Positions 46,946-55,964 of a stretch of 64,000 bases of DNA are shown one piece after another. The notes beneath the pieces were generated by a model that made no database searches, was not told the origin of the DNA, and worked only from the letters and a program-made list of their open reading frames with translations. Position numbers and translations under genes: made by a program. The first letter of the stretch is position 1; each line of letters begins with the position of its first letter. Origin of the DNA: Hyphomicrobiales bacterium (GTDB taxonomy: Bacteria > Pseudomonadota > Alphaproteobacteria > Rhizobiales > Beijerinckiaceae); NCBI GenBank assembly GCA_025351165.1, contig JANXWK010000032.1, forward strand, positions 21,593 to 85,592, given 5' to 3'.

Positions 46946-46967
46946 TGTCAGGTTCATGTAAGGTTAG
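46946..46967 (+). promoter_or_regulatory. Tandem 11-bp tts-like box (copy 7)
   Basis: The half-sites are TGTCAGGTTCA and TGTAAGGTTAG, and TATAAG begins exactly 5 bp after (46973-46978), the same spacing as copy 5. The gene at 47037 starts 70 bp downstream. This copy is beyond the ribosomal operon, outside the T3SS cluster proper. Confidence 0.85.
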
Positions 46968-47036
46968 GGATTTATAAGAGTACAAGGACGGGTAAAATAG
47001 TCTGATCACAATCATAATTAAAAAAAGGAATATAAA

Positions 47037-47291
47037 ATGGGATTTGAAATTAATAAAAACAATGTCGCAATAGATCCATTGGTAACTTTAGGTAAAATAC
47101 ATTCTTTAAATGATATCAAAAACTGGGCAATCATAGCAAGTAAATTTCCTGATATTGTCTTGCCATTGGCAGTTAGAATAGTTAAAACAGACAAAAACGC
47201 TCAAAGAATAATTGATATGGCTACAAATAAAACTAGGCATTATGTAAAACAGACAGGCATGAATTATCTACGTAGTCTTGGTTTAAAATAG
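47037..47291 (+). CDS. Unknown small protein, candidate T3SS regulon member
   Basis: Unrecognised 84-residue protein, soluble, without signal peptide. It begins MGFEINKNNVAIDPLVTLGK and has a mostly helical, basic second half (AVRIVKTDKNAQRIIDMATN). AAAGGA precedes the ATG. The gene stands alone between a strong terminator and an inverted-repeat region, and its promoter has a near-perfect tandem box. Secreted protein or chaperone of the type III system is inferred solely from that. Confidence 0.75.
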   Translation: MGFEINKNNVAIDPLVTLGKIHSLNDIKNWAIIASKFPDIVLPLAVRIVKTDKNAQRIIDMATNKTRHYVKQTGMNYLRSLGLK

Positions 47292-47312
47292 ACTCAAACT
47301 TTCACATAAATA

Positions 47313-47405
47313 GCGCTTTAATGCTTGCCATACGTTTCAGGACGCACAAAGCGCATGAACATATTTAAAAATGTGTATCACTCCGTAGCTTTAAGCTTAG
47401 AGTGA
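47313..47405. repeat. Two inverted repeats after the box-controlled gene
   Basis: GCGCTTT (47313-47319) is repeated inverted as AAAGCGC (47348-47354). A second hairpin TCACTC...GAGTGA (47378-47383 with 47400-47405) has an inner AGCTT/AAGCT stem. Neither has a T tract. They may be a weak terminator, a processing site or attachment-like DNA; I see no mobile gene nearby. Confidence 0.45.
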
Positions 47406-47453
47406 CGCGCTAATAGCAAATAAAACTTAAGTTTCTTATTTGTTGCTTGTATC

Positions 47454-47774
47454 CTATCCAAGTATAATGTTCATTGCCAATTTACCAAATGCCATACTCC
47501 AGAAACAGGCAATAATAGTTGAAATAGCAACCATATGGACTGACCGTTTTTCAAAACGCCGCCCCCTTGCGCTATTACGTAAAATTATAACGGGCGCACT
47601 TATTGCTAGCAGCGGGAGAAATGCTACTGAATAACTTCCCTTGTTTGAAAGCATTTTAAAACTAAGAGGTTTGTGGGTCAGCATTTGAAAAGTGCTGGCT
47701 ACTACACCAGCAAGCGCAAAACCTAAAATAATCGCCTCAAATAATTCAAGCTGATGCGTTTCAAAATGAAACAT
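47454..47774 (-). CDS. Small membrane protein (DUF6949-like)
   Basis: A 106-residue protein with three predicted membrane helices (for example FEAIILGFALAGVVASTFQM and SVAFLPLLAISAPVIIL). The segment APVIILRNSARGRRFEKRS between the second and third helix resembles the DUF6949 group of Rhizobiales, as I recall; its function is unknown. It is divergent from the gene at 47923 with a CtrA-like site between. Confidence 0.75.
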   Translation of the reverse strand: MFHFETHQLELFEAIILGFALAGVVASTFQMLTHKPLSFKMLSNKGSYSVAFLPLLAISAPVIILRNSARGRRFEKRSVHMVAISTIIACFWSMAFGKLAMNIILG

Positions 47775-47835
47775 AACAAATACTCCACATTAAATTTTAT
47801 TTGCAAATGATCTCGTTTGGAGCAAATTGCGCTGG

Positions 47836-47850
47836 TTAACAAATTATTAA
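47836..47850. promoter_or_regulatory. Possible CtrA-binding site between divergent genes
   Basis: TTAACAAATTATTAA is an exact TTAA-N7-TTAA match in the 150-bp space between two divergent membrane-protein genes. The whole motif is A/T-rich, so a chance match is quite possible. Confidence 0.3.
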
Positions 47851-47922
47851 AACTATTTTTGCAATATAGGTGCCACTTTGCATTGTTTGCAAAAAACTCT
47901 CCACCTGACAGGTCTATTTTAC

Positions 47923-48618
47923 ATGCCAGCAGATAATCCACAAAAACTTACAAAAAATCCAAGAGGATCACTTAAAAAATGGCTATTTACAATTCTACTT
48001 GTATTGCTTGGCACTGGTTCATGGATTTATTTACAGCCAAAAAAAAATGTAGCCGTAACTGAACCTAAAATTTTAAATATCAAAATAGGTTCAGCGCAAC
48101 TTCGTATCCCTGAAAATCTTGTTCGCGATCAAGAACACAAAATAAATGGTAATTTGAATGCTATAAATCTAGCTGCAAACTGGCCTGATTTCTCACCTGT
48201 AAATGCGCCCAACAATCTTATAAACACGACAGAAACACAAAACCCAAAAATTTTTATTATGATTGAACCAGCAGATGACACAATTGCTCCAGAGCAAAGA
48301 CCATCAAGTCTTTACTCAAGATTTTTAACCACAGATATAAGTGATAATCAAAATCAGCTTATTACTCGTATTTTTAAAGCTGGATCACCCTATTCTGGAG
48401 AAGTTCTGCATATTGCTCCACCAAATGGAGACGTTTTTGCAGCGCGATGCCAGTTAATTAAACCACCAGAAGCAAGGCCAGAACATTGCCTCTGGCAAAT
48501 AAGAATGTACAAGCTGGATATATCAGTGCGTTTCCCAAGCGAATTATTGGTTCAATGGGAAACTTTAAACTCTACACTAAGAACCGTACTCCAAAACATT
48601 ATCATAGAAAGCAAGTAA
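47923..48618 (+). CDS. Membrane-anchored hypothetical protein, 231 aa
   Basis: Single N-terminal membrane anchor (about residues 18-36, WLFTILLVLLGTGSWIYL) followed by a periplasmic domain. The segment with PPNGDVFAARCQL and ARPEHCLWQIR has two cysteines likely to pair. Similar conserved hypothetical proteins exist in Rhizobiales, but I cannot name a function. The open frame extends to 47878, but ATG 47923 directly precedes the polar start and anchor. It ends five bases before the convergent MBL gene. Confidence 0.72.
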   Translation: MPADNPQKLTKNPRGSLKKWLFTILLVLLGTGSWIYLQPKKNVAVTEPKILNIKIGSAQLRIPENLVRDQEHKINGNLNAINLAANWPDFSPVNAPNNLINTTETQNPKIFIMIEPADDTIAPEQRPSSLYSRFLTTDISDNQNQLITRIFKAGSPYSGEVLHIAPPNGDVFAARCQLIKPPEARPEHCLWQIRMYKLDISVRFPSELLVQWETLNSTLRTVLQNIIIESK

Positions 48619-48622
48619 TCAA

Positions 48623-49588
48623 TTAGAGCACTGTGCTCCAAGGCGTTGGCACAAGGGCGTAGGTGCTCCCATCTTTTACGATTCTACCAGTTGCTGGGAA
48701 TGGGGCATGATAGAACGAAACCTCTGCCCCGTCTGATACGGCCATATCAAGCATTTTGCGGCGGCTGGTAATTGCCTGCTCCGCATCCATGTCAAATATA
48801 ACTGTCCATTCTGGTCTGCGTACAAATAAAGCAGTATGGTTGGTGGTGTCAGACATAAGAATGTGTTTATTAGACCCAGAACTTACCATGTAAGCCATAT
48901 GTCCTGGTGTATGCCCAAAGGCTGCAATTGATGTAATGCCAGGTACAATTTCCTTACCTGCTTCGTATTGGATAACCTTGTCTTTAACAGGATCAAACAC
49001 TCTACGCACATTTGCAAACGCGCCCTTCATACCTTCTGGTGAACGACTGAACTGTCCATCATCCATCCAGAACGCCCACTCAATTGAAGGCACCATGATT
49101 TGTGCATTTTTAAAGGGTGAAACCCCACTTTGAAGACGATAGCCGTTAATATGGTCCCCATGAAAATGGCTGAATATAACAAGGTCCACCTGCTCTGGAT
49201 TAAAACCTGCAGCCTTGAAATTGGCCATCCATGAGCCACTTTTGGGCGATCCCATATCTCCATTGCCAGTATCAATAAGGACTAGCTGGCCCCCGATATT
49301 CAGCACAGTTGTTGTAAAAGGAATACGCAATGTTTCCTGTGGCATTGCAGATTGAGAAAGAACAGCTTTCACATCCACAAGCTCTGCGTTTTTGATAAAA
49401 CCAGCTAAAGGACGCTCGGCAAAGCCATCCGTTATTGCTGTCGCTTCAATATCGCCTATTTTATAATGGTAAAATCCAGCATTTTGTGCATTCGAAAGAG
49501 GTGCTTTAGCTTTAGAAAAGTTGGGTAAAGCTGAACTTCCCACCATTGTCGCGGCAAGTCCAATAAGTGATCTACGGGCAATCTGCAT
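48623..49588 (-). CDS. Exported MBL-fold metallo-hydrolase
   Basis: Predicted zinc hydrolase of the metallo-beta-lactamase fold in the periplasm. The 321-residue protein has a Tat-like signal (ARRSLIGLAATMVGSSAL), then the domain with FSHFHGDHINGY, the HxHxDH motif, followed by GHTPGHMAYMV and LMSDTTNH with the remaining ligands. Relatives include quorum-quenching lactonases and methyl-parathion hydrolase-like enzymes; the substrate here is not determinable. Confidence 0.9.
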   Translation of the reverse strand: MQIARRSLIGLAATMVGSSALPNFSKAKAPLSNAQNAGFYHYKIGDIEATAITDGFAERPLAGFIKNAELVDVKAVLSQSAMPQETLRIPFTTTVLNIGGQLVLIDTGNGDMGSPKSGSWMANFKAAGFNPEQVDLVIFSHFHGDHINGYRLQSGVSPFKNAQIMVPSIEWAFWMDDGQFSRSPEGMKGAFANVRRVFDPVKDKVIQYEAGKEIVPGITSIAAFGHTPGHMAYMVSSGSNKHILMSDTTNHTALFVRRPEWTVIFDMDAEQAITSRRKMLDMAVSDGAEVSFYHAPFPATGRIVKDGSTYALVPTPWSTVL

Positions 49589-49656
49589 TTAGCTCTCCTA
49601 TTTAACATAGTGAACATATCTGATTTCAAAAATTAGACTACAGATTTATTATCATT

Positions 49657-51048
49657 TCACTTTATACCGAGCCGTGTCGCAGCCTGCAAAAAACGCATAG
49701 GGTCTGTTGCCTCGCCATCTATACGTGTTTCATAATGTAGATGAGGACCAGTCGAACGCCCTGTTGAACCAACGAGTCCAACTTTCTCACCTTTGGAGAC
49801 AGTATCTCCAACATCAACTGTAATGTTGGATAAATGAGCATAGCGCGTAGTTATGCCAAATCCATGATCAATTTCCACCATATTGCCATAGCCACCCTGC
49901 TGACCCGCAACAATAATTCGTCCAGCTGAGGCGCTATAAACGGGATTACCGTAAGGTGATTTAAAATCAATACCAGTATGCATGGCAGCGCTATGCAAAA
50001 ATGGGTCGCTTCGGGCGCCAAAATTGCTTGAAACGGAATGCTCTCCACTCAAAGGACGGGCTAAAGGAATGGCCTGCAATACCGTAGAAGCTTGACCCGC
50101 TTCTTTAAGTGACCCAATAAGGCGTAAGACAGCCTGATCAAATGTATCGTTTCGAGAAAGCTTGTTGACGTTTACAAGTGGCCCTCCAACATCTTTGTCT
50201 CCAGAGGAACTCTGAACCCAAAACCGTTTTTGGCTTAATCCAATTTCAGAAAGTGCAGAACGCATCTGATTAATTCTAGACTGCGTAGAATGCTCAAGAG
50301 TAGCTAACGCAACAACCTGATTCTGTTCTATTTTAGCTAGGCCCTTATCTATTTGATTAGCCCATTGAACACTAACACCAGCAGCAGAACCTGTAGACGT
50401 TGGTAAAGCATCAGGCACGAGCCTAAGGCCAAAAATATCTGGGTCAATTTCAGTAGATACACGTTGTTTAATAGGACTGGATGAGAGAATAGGCACAAAG
50501 GGCCCACCAGAATTTGGTGGGACTGGCATAGGAGAGCGAATCAACGGAGCGGTAGTTGTTGGTGCAAATCCATGATGGATGACAGGTAGCTGACCTGAAG
50601 GTATTTGAGTTTTTTGCATTGGGGTGGATCCGCGCGGAACCTGCTTTTGTGCATCAGATATTAAAGCGGAAACAATTGCCTGGCGGGTTTCTAATTGCGA
50701 TTGACGTGTAATAAGCTCGTTTACACGATCTTCGAAACTATCCTGACTAATGAGCTGTTTAGTAGCAACCCTATCAAGATGGGTGCGTAAAGATGCTATT
50801 CTGTCTTCATAGGAATACTGGGTTTCGGCTTGATTGCTAAGTAGTTTGGCCAGCATGTCATCACGAAATACAAAATAAAATGAAGCAACCAAGTACCACA
50901 TCAAAAGTGCAGTAAGTGGAAAAGCCAAAAAAACGAGTGCTGGTGTACTAACTTCAAAATGCTTGCAACCGCGTTTACCTCGCCATTGCAAGGTAAACTT
51001 AGCCGTTGAATTTGCATTGAAATCGGCAGATGGGTAGCGCACAACCAT
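49657..51048 (-). CDS. M23-family peptidase (murein DD-endopeptidase-like)
   Basis: Predicted envelope metallopeptidase or an EnvC-like relative. The 463-residue protein has an N-terminal membrane anchor (about residues 35-60), a coiled-coil region in the middle and a C-terminal M23 domain. That domain includes HTGIDFKSPYGNPVYSASAG with the HxxxD ligands, YAHLSNITVDVGDTVSKGE, and GRSTGPHLHYETRIDG with the HxH motif, so the zinc site appears complete. The layout is the common Rhizobiales form (DUF5930-M23). Confidence 0.92.
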   Translation of the reverse strand: MVVRYPSADFNANSTAKFTLQWRGKRGCKHFEVSTPALVFLAFPLTALLMWYLVASFYFVFRDDMLAKLLSNQAETQYSYEDRIASLRTHLDRVATKQLISQDSFEDRVNELITRQSQLETRQAIVSALISDAQKQVPRGSTPMQKTQIPSGQLPVIHHGFAPTTTAPLIRSPMPVPPNSGGPFVPILSSSPIKQRVSTEIDPDIFGLRLVPDALPTSTGSAAGVSVQWANQIDKGLAKIEQNQVVALATLEHSTQSRINQMRSALSEIGLSQKRFWVQSSSGDKDVGGPLVNVNKLSRNDTFDQAVLRLIGSLKEAGQASTVLQAIPLARPLSGEHSVSSNFGARSDPFLHSAAMHTGIDFKSPYGNPVYSASAGRIIVAGQQGGYGNMVEIDHGFGITTRYAHLSNITVDVGDTVSKGEKVGLVGSTGRSTGPHLHYETRIDGEATDPMRFLQAATRLGIK

Positions 51049-51387
51049 ACAAAAACTCGCGTCTTTTTAACCACCGCAACACACGGCAGACGCATTGAAC
51101 ATAATTTGTTAAGGTTAATATATGATTAGAACGTGCTACAAAAGAATATAAAGTATATTTATAACATGTACAAACAATGACTTAGAGCTTTAGTTTAACA
51201 GAAAAATTTCATAGATGTACCTTAAGAAAACTTGACTGTAAAAGCGATCAATAACAAACAGAGAAGAAAACATCTTCAAAAACGGCCTGTAACTAAAAAA
51301 ATTTTATATGTTCCACATTATATAAATTACACATGTCTATGACATATAAACTGTAAAGTGGCCTTTAAAAATTCATGTGAAGATCTT
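51049..51387. other. AT-rich intergenic region
   Basis: About 340 bp between the M23 gene start and the end of dat. The M23 promoter must lie here. I found no supported reading frame, tandem box, SOS box or RNA structure. Confidence 0.5.
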
Positions 51388-52242
51388 CTAGCTGGACGAC
51401 TGCAGGACTGTGTTGATATAAATATCTCTAAGCATTAAAGTAAATTTGCCAGGCACACCTGAGCCTATGCTATGTCCATCAATTGAGATAACAGGCATTA
51501 CTAGGCTGGACGCAGATGTATAAAATGCCTCATTTGCATTAAGAGCTTCTGCAAAACTGAAAGGTCGCTCCTTGATCTCTAAACTCTGGTCTTTTGATAA
51601 CTTTAAAACCGCTATGCGAGTAATTCCAGGTAAAATGTCATTTGAAAGAGGTCTTGTTACAATTTGCTGATTACAGGTAATAATAAAAGCGCTGGAAGAT
51701 GCACCTTCCGTTACAAAACCATTTTCCATCATCCATGCTTCATGAGCACCGGCTTTATGACTGGCTCGTTTTGCAAGCACCTGAGCAAGAAGAGAAACAG
51801 ATTTTATGTCCCTGCGTTCCCAGCGTTGATCTGGCACAGTGATGACCTTTGCACCAATTTTTGCCAGTGGCGCGTCAAGAATTATCTTTTTTTGAGTAAA
51901 CATAACAACTGAAGGCTTCAAACCATCTGGAGAAACAAACTCGCGCTCAAAAATTCCCCTGCTAACCTGTATATAGATAATGCCTTCTGCAAGAGAATTG
52001 CGGGTAATCAATTCGACTTGTTTGTCAATCCACTGGCTGTTGGAGTAAGGATTTTGAATGTCAATCTCGTTTAAGCTTCGACCAAGCCTTGCTAAATGAG
52101 CGTCATTATCCAACATTTTGCCATTAACAACCGCGCATACCTCATAAATGCCATCTCCAAACAAAAAGCTTCTATCCATTAAGGGGATGCAGGCTTCATG
52201 CTCAGGCAGGTAACGTCCATTAATATATACGGTATTTGACAT
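51388..52242 (-). CDS. dat: Class IV aminotransferase (D-amino acid aminotransferase-like)
   Basis: PLP enzyme of fold type IV. The 284-residue protein begins VYINGRYLPEHEACIPLMDRSFLFGDGIYEV, which is typical of D-alanine aminotransferase. It also has IYIQVSRGIFERE, the lysine-bearing SVSLLAQVLAKRASHKAGAHEAW and VTEGASSSAFII. The substrate could also be a branched-chain amino acid, but the opening supports the D-amino acid type. It lies 17 bp after dnaE on the same strand and is likely co-transcribed. Confidence 0.88.
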   Translation of the reverse strand: MSNTVYINGRYLPEHEACIPLMDRSFLFGDGIYEVCAVVNGKMLDNDAHLARLGRSLNEIDIQNPYSNSQWIDKQVELITRNSLAEGIIYIQVSRGIFEREFVSPDGLKPSVVMFTQKKIILDAPLAKIGAKVITVPDQRWERRDIKSVSLLAQVLAKRASHKAGAHEAWMMENGFVTEGASSSAFIITCNQQIVTRPLSNDILPGITRIAVLKLSKDQSLEIKERPFSFAEALNANEAFYTSASSLVMPVISIDGHSIGSGVPGKFTLMLRDIYINTVLQSSS

Positions 52243-52259
52243 TGGATCCCATTTTAAAG

Positions 52260-55200
52260 CTAAATTGTCTGTACACTTGAAACACCTGGCAATAATTTAA
52301 TAGCGCCAATATTAGCAACAGTGAGCTCATATCGCCCAGCAAGCTTGATTTCTATCTCTGTTTGAGGGTTAGTCACGTTTAAAATTACGAAAACTTCACC
52401 TTCTCCTTTGTTTGTCAAATACTTTGCCAGTTGATCAATTGGCTTTTCATTCTGCAATATAACTCTAATACCTTTTTGAACCCTTTGCATGGCTCTTGCC
52501 AAAGGTTCAACATTTTGTATGCGAACACGTACTTCATCATTGTCCACCGAAGCTGCAACAGAAAGAAGTACAACCATACCAGGTTCAAGCGCCTCCCGCA
52601 TTTGTTGGAGAGCCTCGCTAAATATAATGGCTTCATATTGACCAGACTGGTCTGAAAGCATTATTATACCCATTTTAGAGCCTGATTTTGTGCGGCGCTC
52701 TACTCTGCTGATAATAGTGGCAGCCAGGCGACCAGCAGTTGCTCCCTCACGAACTGCACGGGAAAATCCAGTAAAGTCCTGAACTCGAAGTTTTTCCAAT
52801 GGCTCTTTAAACTCTTCCAGCGGATGTCCAGAAAGAAAAAAACCTACAGCATCAAATTCCTTTTGCAGACGTTCCCCCAGTGACCAACCATCAGTCTCGG
52901 CAAATCTGATAGGCTCTGGCGTATGACCTCCAAAAAGTAGTGACTGACCTTCTGCACGGTCTCGCTCGGCGGCAGCGGCAGCCCCTAAAATAACATCCGC
53001 TGATTGAAAGGCACTTGCTCTGTCCACGCCAAGAGTGTCAAAAGCCCCAGATGCAACCAATGCCTCAATGCCTCTTTTATTGAGTATTCTAGGATTAATT
53101 CTACGTGCAAAATCAGATATGTCTGAAAATTGCTGAATATTTCTGATATCTACAACCTGTTTTGCAGCGTCCTCCCCCATTCCTTTAAGGGCTGAAAGGG
53201 CATATATGATTGTATCATCCACAACATCAAATTTCACGCCAGAACGGGTAACCGACGGAGATTCGACTTTAATTTTCATGCGTTCAGCTTCACGCTTGAA
53301 CTCTACCAGCTTATCTGTGTTTCCAGTGTCAAGCGTCATGGACGCAGCCATAAACTCAACTGGATAATTAGCCTTTATGTAAGCTGTCTGATAGGAAACC
53401 AGTGCATATGCAGCTGCATGACTTTTATTAAAGCCATAATCTGCAAATTTCGCTAAAAGATCAAAAATTTCATTGGCAAGCGATTTTCCAACCCCATCAG
53501 CAACCGCCCCTTTCACAAAACGACTTCGCTGTGCGTCCATCTCAGATTTTATCTTTTTACCCATGGCACGGCGCAAAAGATCAGCCTCACCGAGTGAGTA
53601 TCCAGAAAGTACCTGTGCAATCTGCATGACCTGCTCTTGATAAACAATAACTCCAAATGTTTCAGATAAAATTGCTTCCAGTTTGGGGTGTGGGTATTCT
53701 GATTTTTCAAGACCATGTTTTCTTGCGCAGTAAACCGGTATGTTAGCCATGGGTCCTGGTCTATAAAGCGCAACAAGTGCAATAATATCCTCTACCCTGT
53801 CAGGTTTCATTTCCAGTAGCGCCCGTCTCATGCCAGCGCTTTCTACTTGGAACACACCAACTGTTTCTGCGCGCGAAAGCATATCAAAGCTTTTTTTATC
53901 ATCTAAAGGTATGGTTGAAAGATCTATATCAATCCCTCTCTGTTTTAAGAGGTCAACAGCTGTTTGAAGTACAGTAAGAGTTTTAAGTCCTAAAAAATCG
54001 AATTTAACAAGACCCGCAGATTCTACCCATTTCATATTAAACTGGGTTGCAGGCATATCTGATTTTGGATCAAGATAAAGCGGCACAAGTTCATCAAGCG
54101 GCCTGTCTCCAATCACGATACCCGCCGCATGTGTGGAAGCGTGACGATGAAGCCCTTCAAGTTTTTGGGCCATGGTCAATAGGCGCTCAATAACCGGTTC
54201 TCTTGCAGCTTCGCGCAATTTTGGCTCTTCTGTGATGGCTTTTACAAGTGTTACAGGATTGGCAGGATTTTGAGGAACAAGCTTTGTGAGTTTATCGACT
54301 TGACCGTATGGCACTTCCAGAACACGACCAACATCACGCAGCACACCTCTGGCTTGAAGACTTCCAAAAGTTATAATCTGCGCAACTCGATCACTGCCAT
54401 ATTTTTGCCTTACGTAATCAATCACTTCACCTCTACGCTCTTGGCAAAAGTCTATATCAAAATCTGGCATCGAAACACGGTCTGGATTAAGAAAACGTTC
54501 AAACAAAAGTCCAAAACGAAGCGGATCAAGATCGGTAATTGTTAGCGCGTAGGCAACCAACGATCCAGCGCCGGAACCACGGCCTGGACCAACTGGTATG
54601 TTTTGCGCTTTGGCATGTTTAATAAAATCAGCGACGATAAGAAAGTATCCAGGATATTTCATACGCTCTATGACGCTTAACTCAAAATCAAGACGTTCAA
54701 AATAATCCGCTTCAATCATGCCTTTTGAAACACCATGTGCTGCAAGTCTTTTTTGCAACCCTTCATGTGCCTGAACTTTTAACACTACAGATTCGTCTGT
54801 ATCTCCTACAGAAAATCTGGGCAGTATAGGCTGGCGTGTCCTGACCCTAAAAGAACATCGCATTGCTATTTCAAGCGTATTGGCAGCCGCTTCTGGTAGG
54901 TCCTTGAACAGATCCAGCATTTGGGCGCGGGTTTTAAAATAATGCTCAGAAGTTCTTTGACGCCTGTCCGTATCACTCAAAAGGCGTCCATCAGATATAG
55001 CCATAAGGGCATCATGGGATTCGTAATCCTGCGACACACCAAAAAGGGTTTCATTGGTCGCAACAAGAGGAAGGCTGTGCTTGTTGGCCAGCTCAAGCAG
55101 TCCATGCTCTGCAACACGCTCTTCTTCAAGTTTGTGTCGCTGAAGTTCAAGATAAAAGCGGTCAGGAAATAAATTTTTAATTTTCAGCAGGCGAGAATTA

Positions 55201-55694
55201 GCAACATCAAATTGCCCAGCAACCAACATGCCGTCCAAAGCGCCTCTCATCCCCCCGCTCAATGCAATTAGATCAGAACTGTAGCTTGCCAGCACATCAA
55301 AGGGAATATCCAGTCCACAAGCGGGGTCAGAATGTAAAAAACAGATACTGGAAAGCTTCATAAGATTAAGGTAGCCTTGCTCCGATTGAGCAAGAAGGAC
55401 GAGATTACCACGCGCATCCGTTTCTGTTCCAGCCCGTATTCTGGAGGATTCTCTATCCTTAAAATTAATTGCAAGCTGCAACCCTATAACAGGTTGAATG
55501 CCAACTGATTTAATTTTTTCAGAAAACTCAAGGGCTCCAAATAGATTATTTGTATCCGTAAGAGCCAAAGCAGGCATACAGTCCAAAACTGCAAGATTGG
55601 CAAGCTTGGCAATTGTAAGCGAGCTTTCCAGAAGTGAATAAGAAGAATGCGTGTGCAGATGCACAAATCCTGCGTCTGAATAAGTCATATTCAT
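52260..55694 (-). CDS. dnaE: DNA polymerase III subunit alpha
   Basis: Catalytic subunit of the replicative polymerase. The 1144-residue protein starts with a PHP domain (FVHLHTHSSYSLLESSLTIA) and contains the polymerase site GPGRGSGAGSLVAYAL, PDFDIDFCQERRGEVI with two catalytic aspartates, ARG-containing QARGVLRDVGR and the FDFLGLKTLT segment. The HhH and OB domains follow, the latter with AGRLAATIISRVERRTKSG. It is the normal replicative DnaE1, not the error-prone DnaE2. The ATG at 55694 or 55688 may be used. A small SOS-controlled gene lies 96 bp upstream in the same direction. Confidence 0.97.
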   Translation of the reverse strand: MNMTYSDAGFVHLHTHSSYSLLESSLTIAKLANLAVLDCMPALALTDTNNLFGALEFSEKIKSVGIQPVIGLQLAINFKDRESSRIRAGTETDARGNLVLLAQSEQGYLNLMKLSSICFLHSDPACGLDIPFDVLASYSSDLIALSGGMRGALDGMLVAGQFDVANSRLLKIKNLFPDRFYLELQRHKLEEERVAEHGLLELANKHSLPLVATNETLFGVSQDYESHDALMAISDGRLLSDTDRRQRTSEHYFKTRAQMLDLFKDLPEAAANTLEIAMRCSFRVRTRQPILPRFSVGDTDESVVLKVQAHEGLQKRLAAHGVSKGMIEADYFERLDFELSVIERMKYPGYFLIVADFIKHAKAQNIPVGPGRGSGAGSLVAYALTITDLDPLRFGLLFERFLNPDRVSMPDFDIDFCQERRGEVIDYVRQKYGSDRVAQIITFGSLQARGVLRDVGRVLEVPYGQVDKLTKLVPQNPANPVTLVKAITEEPKLREAAREPVIERLLTMAQKLEGLHRHASTHAAGIVIGDRPLDELVPLYLDPKSDMPATQFNMKWVESAGLVKFDFLGLKTLTVLQTAVDLLKQRGIDIDLSTIPLDDKKSFDMLSRAETVGVFQVESAGMRRALLEMKPDRVEDIIALVALYRPGPMANIPVYCARKHGLEKSEYPHPKLEAILSETFGVIVYQEQVMQIAQVLSGYSLGEADLLRRAMGKKIKSEMDAQRSRFVKGAVADGVGKSLANEIFDLLAKFADYGFNKSHAAAYALVSYQTAYIKANYPVEFMAASMTLDTGNTDKLVEFKREAERMKIKVESPSVTRSGVKFDVVDDTIIYALSALKGMGEDAAKQVVDIRNIQQFSDISDFARRINPRILNKRGIEALVASGAFDTLGVDRASAFQSADVILGAAAAAERDRAEGQSLLFGGHTPEPIRFAETDGWSLGERLQKEFDAVGFFLSGHPLEEFKEPLEKLRVQDFTGFSRAVREGATAGRLAATIISRVERRTKSGSKMGIIMLSDQSGQYEAIIFSEALQQMREALEPGMVVLLSVAASVDNDEVRVRIQNVEPLARAMQRVQKGIRVILQNEKPIDQLAKYLTNKGEGEVFVILNVTNPQTEIEIKLAGRYELTVANIGAIKLLPGVSSVQTI

Positions 55695-55790
55695 CTACAA
55701 ACTTTCATTAAAATGACTGTCCCTCATTCGTCTTATCAACATCACCTTCTATCTAGGCGCAAGGCAAACTCTAGGCTTGTACACAGAGCA

Positions 55791-55901
55791 TCAAAACGAA
55801 AGGACAGTGACCCATAGCATGACGGTGCTAAAAAATAGTGCAAGAGCGCTCAACTCGCATATGTCTTCAATAAATCTTTTTGCGATATAATTTCTTGTCA
55901 T
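55791..55901 (-). CDS. 36-residue SOS-controlled membrane peptide (SidA-like candidate)
   Basis: Unannotated short gene found by eye. The ATG at 55901 follows GGAG at a spacing of 8 bases. The peptide starts MTRNYIAKRFIEDIC and continues ELSALALFFSTVMLWVTVLS, so it has a basic N-terminus and one membrane helix. Two SOS boxes and a TTGACA element lie 23-63 bp upstream. In Caulobacter, SidA is a 29-residue, LexA-controlled inner-membrane division inhibitor; this gene shows the same layout, without evident sequence identity. A function as SOS division inhibitor is an inference. It could also be an SOS leader for dnaE, 96 bp downstream. Confidence 0.72.
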   Translation of the reverse strand: MTRNYIAKRFIEDICELSALALFFSTVMLWVTVLSF

Positions 55902-55923
55902 ACTAGATACTCCATGCTTCTAT

Positions 55924-55964
55924 GTTCGCATATTGTTCTAGTTCTTTCTTTGTTCTTTTGTCAA
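55924..55964 (-). promoter_or_regulatory. SOS promoter: two LexA boxes and a -35 element
   Basis: GTTC-N7-GTTC occurs twice in a row, at 55924-55938 (GTTCGCATATTGTTC) and 55941-55955 (GTTCTTTCTTTGTTC). This is the alphaproteobacterial LexA box. On the minus strand a consensus TTGACA is at 55959-55964, and TAGAAC follows 18 bp later as a possible -10. LexA bound to either box would block the promoter. Confidence 0.85.

Noticed and set aside
47313..47405. Inverted repeats considered as an attachment site of a mobile element
   Set aside because: No integrase, tRNA target or direct repeat partner is visible in the window.
55901..55914. Alternative 5-codon frame starting at ATG 55915 before the SOS peptide
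   Set aside because: It ends after five codons, and its start region is the ribosome site for the 36-codon frame.
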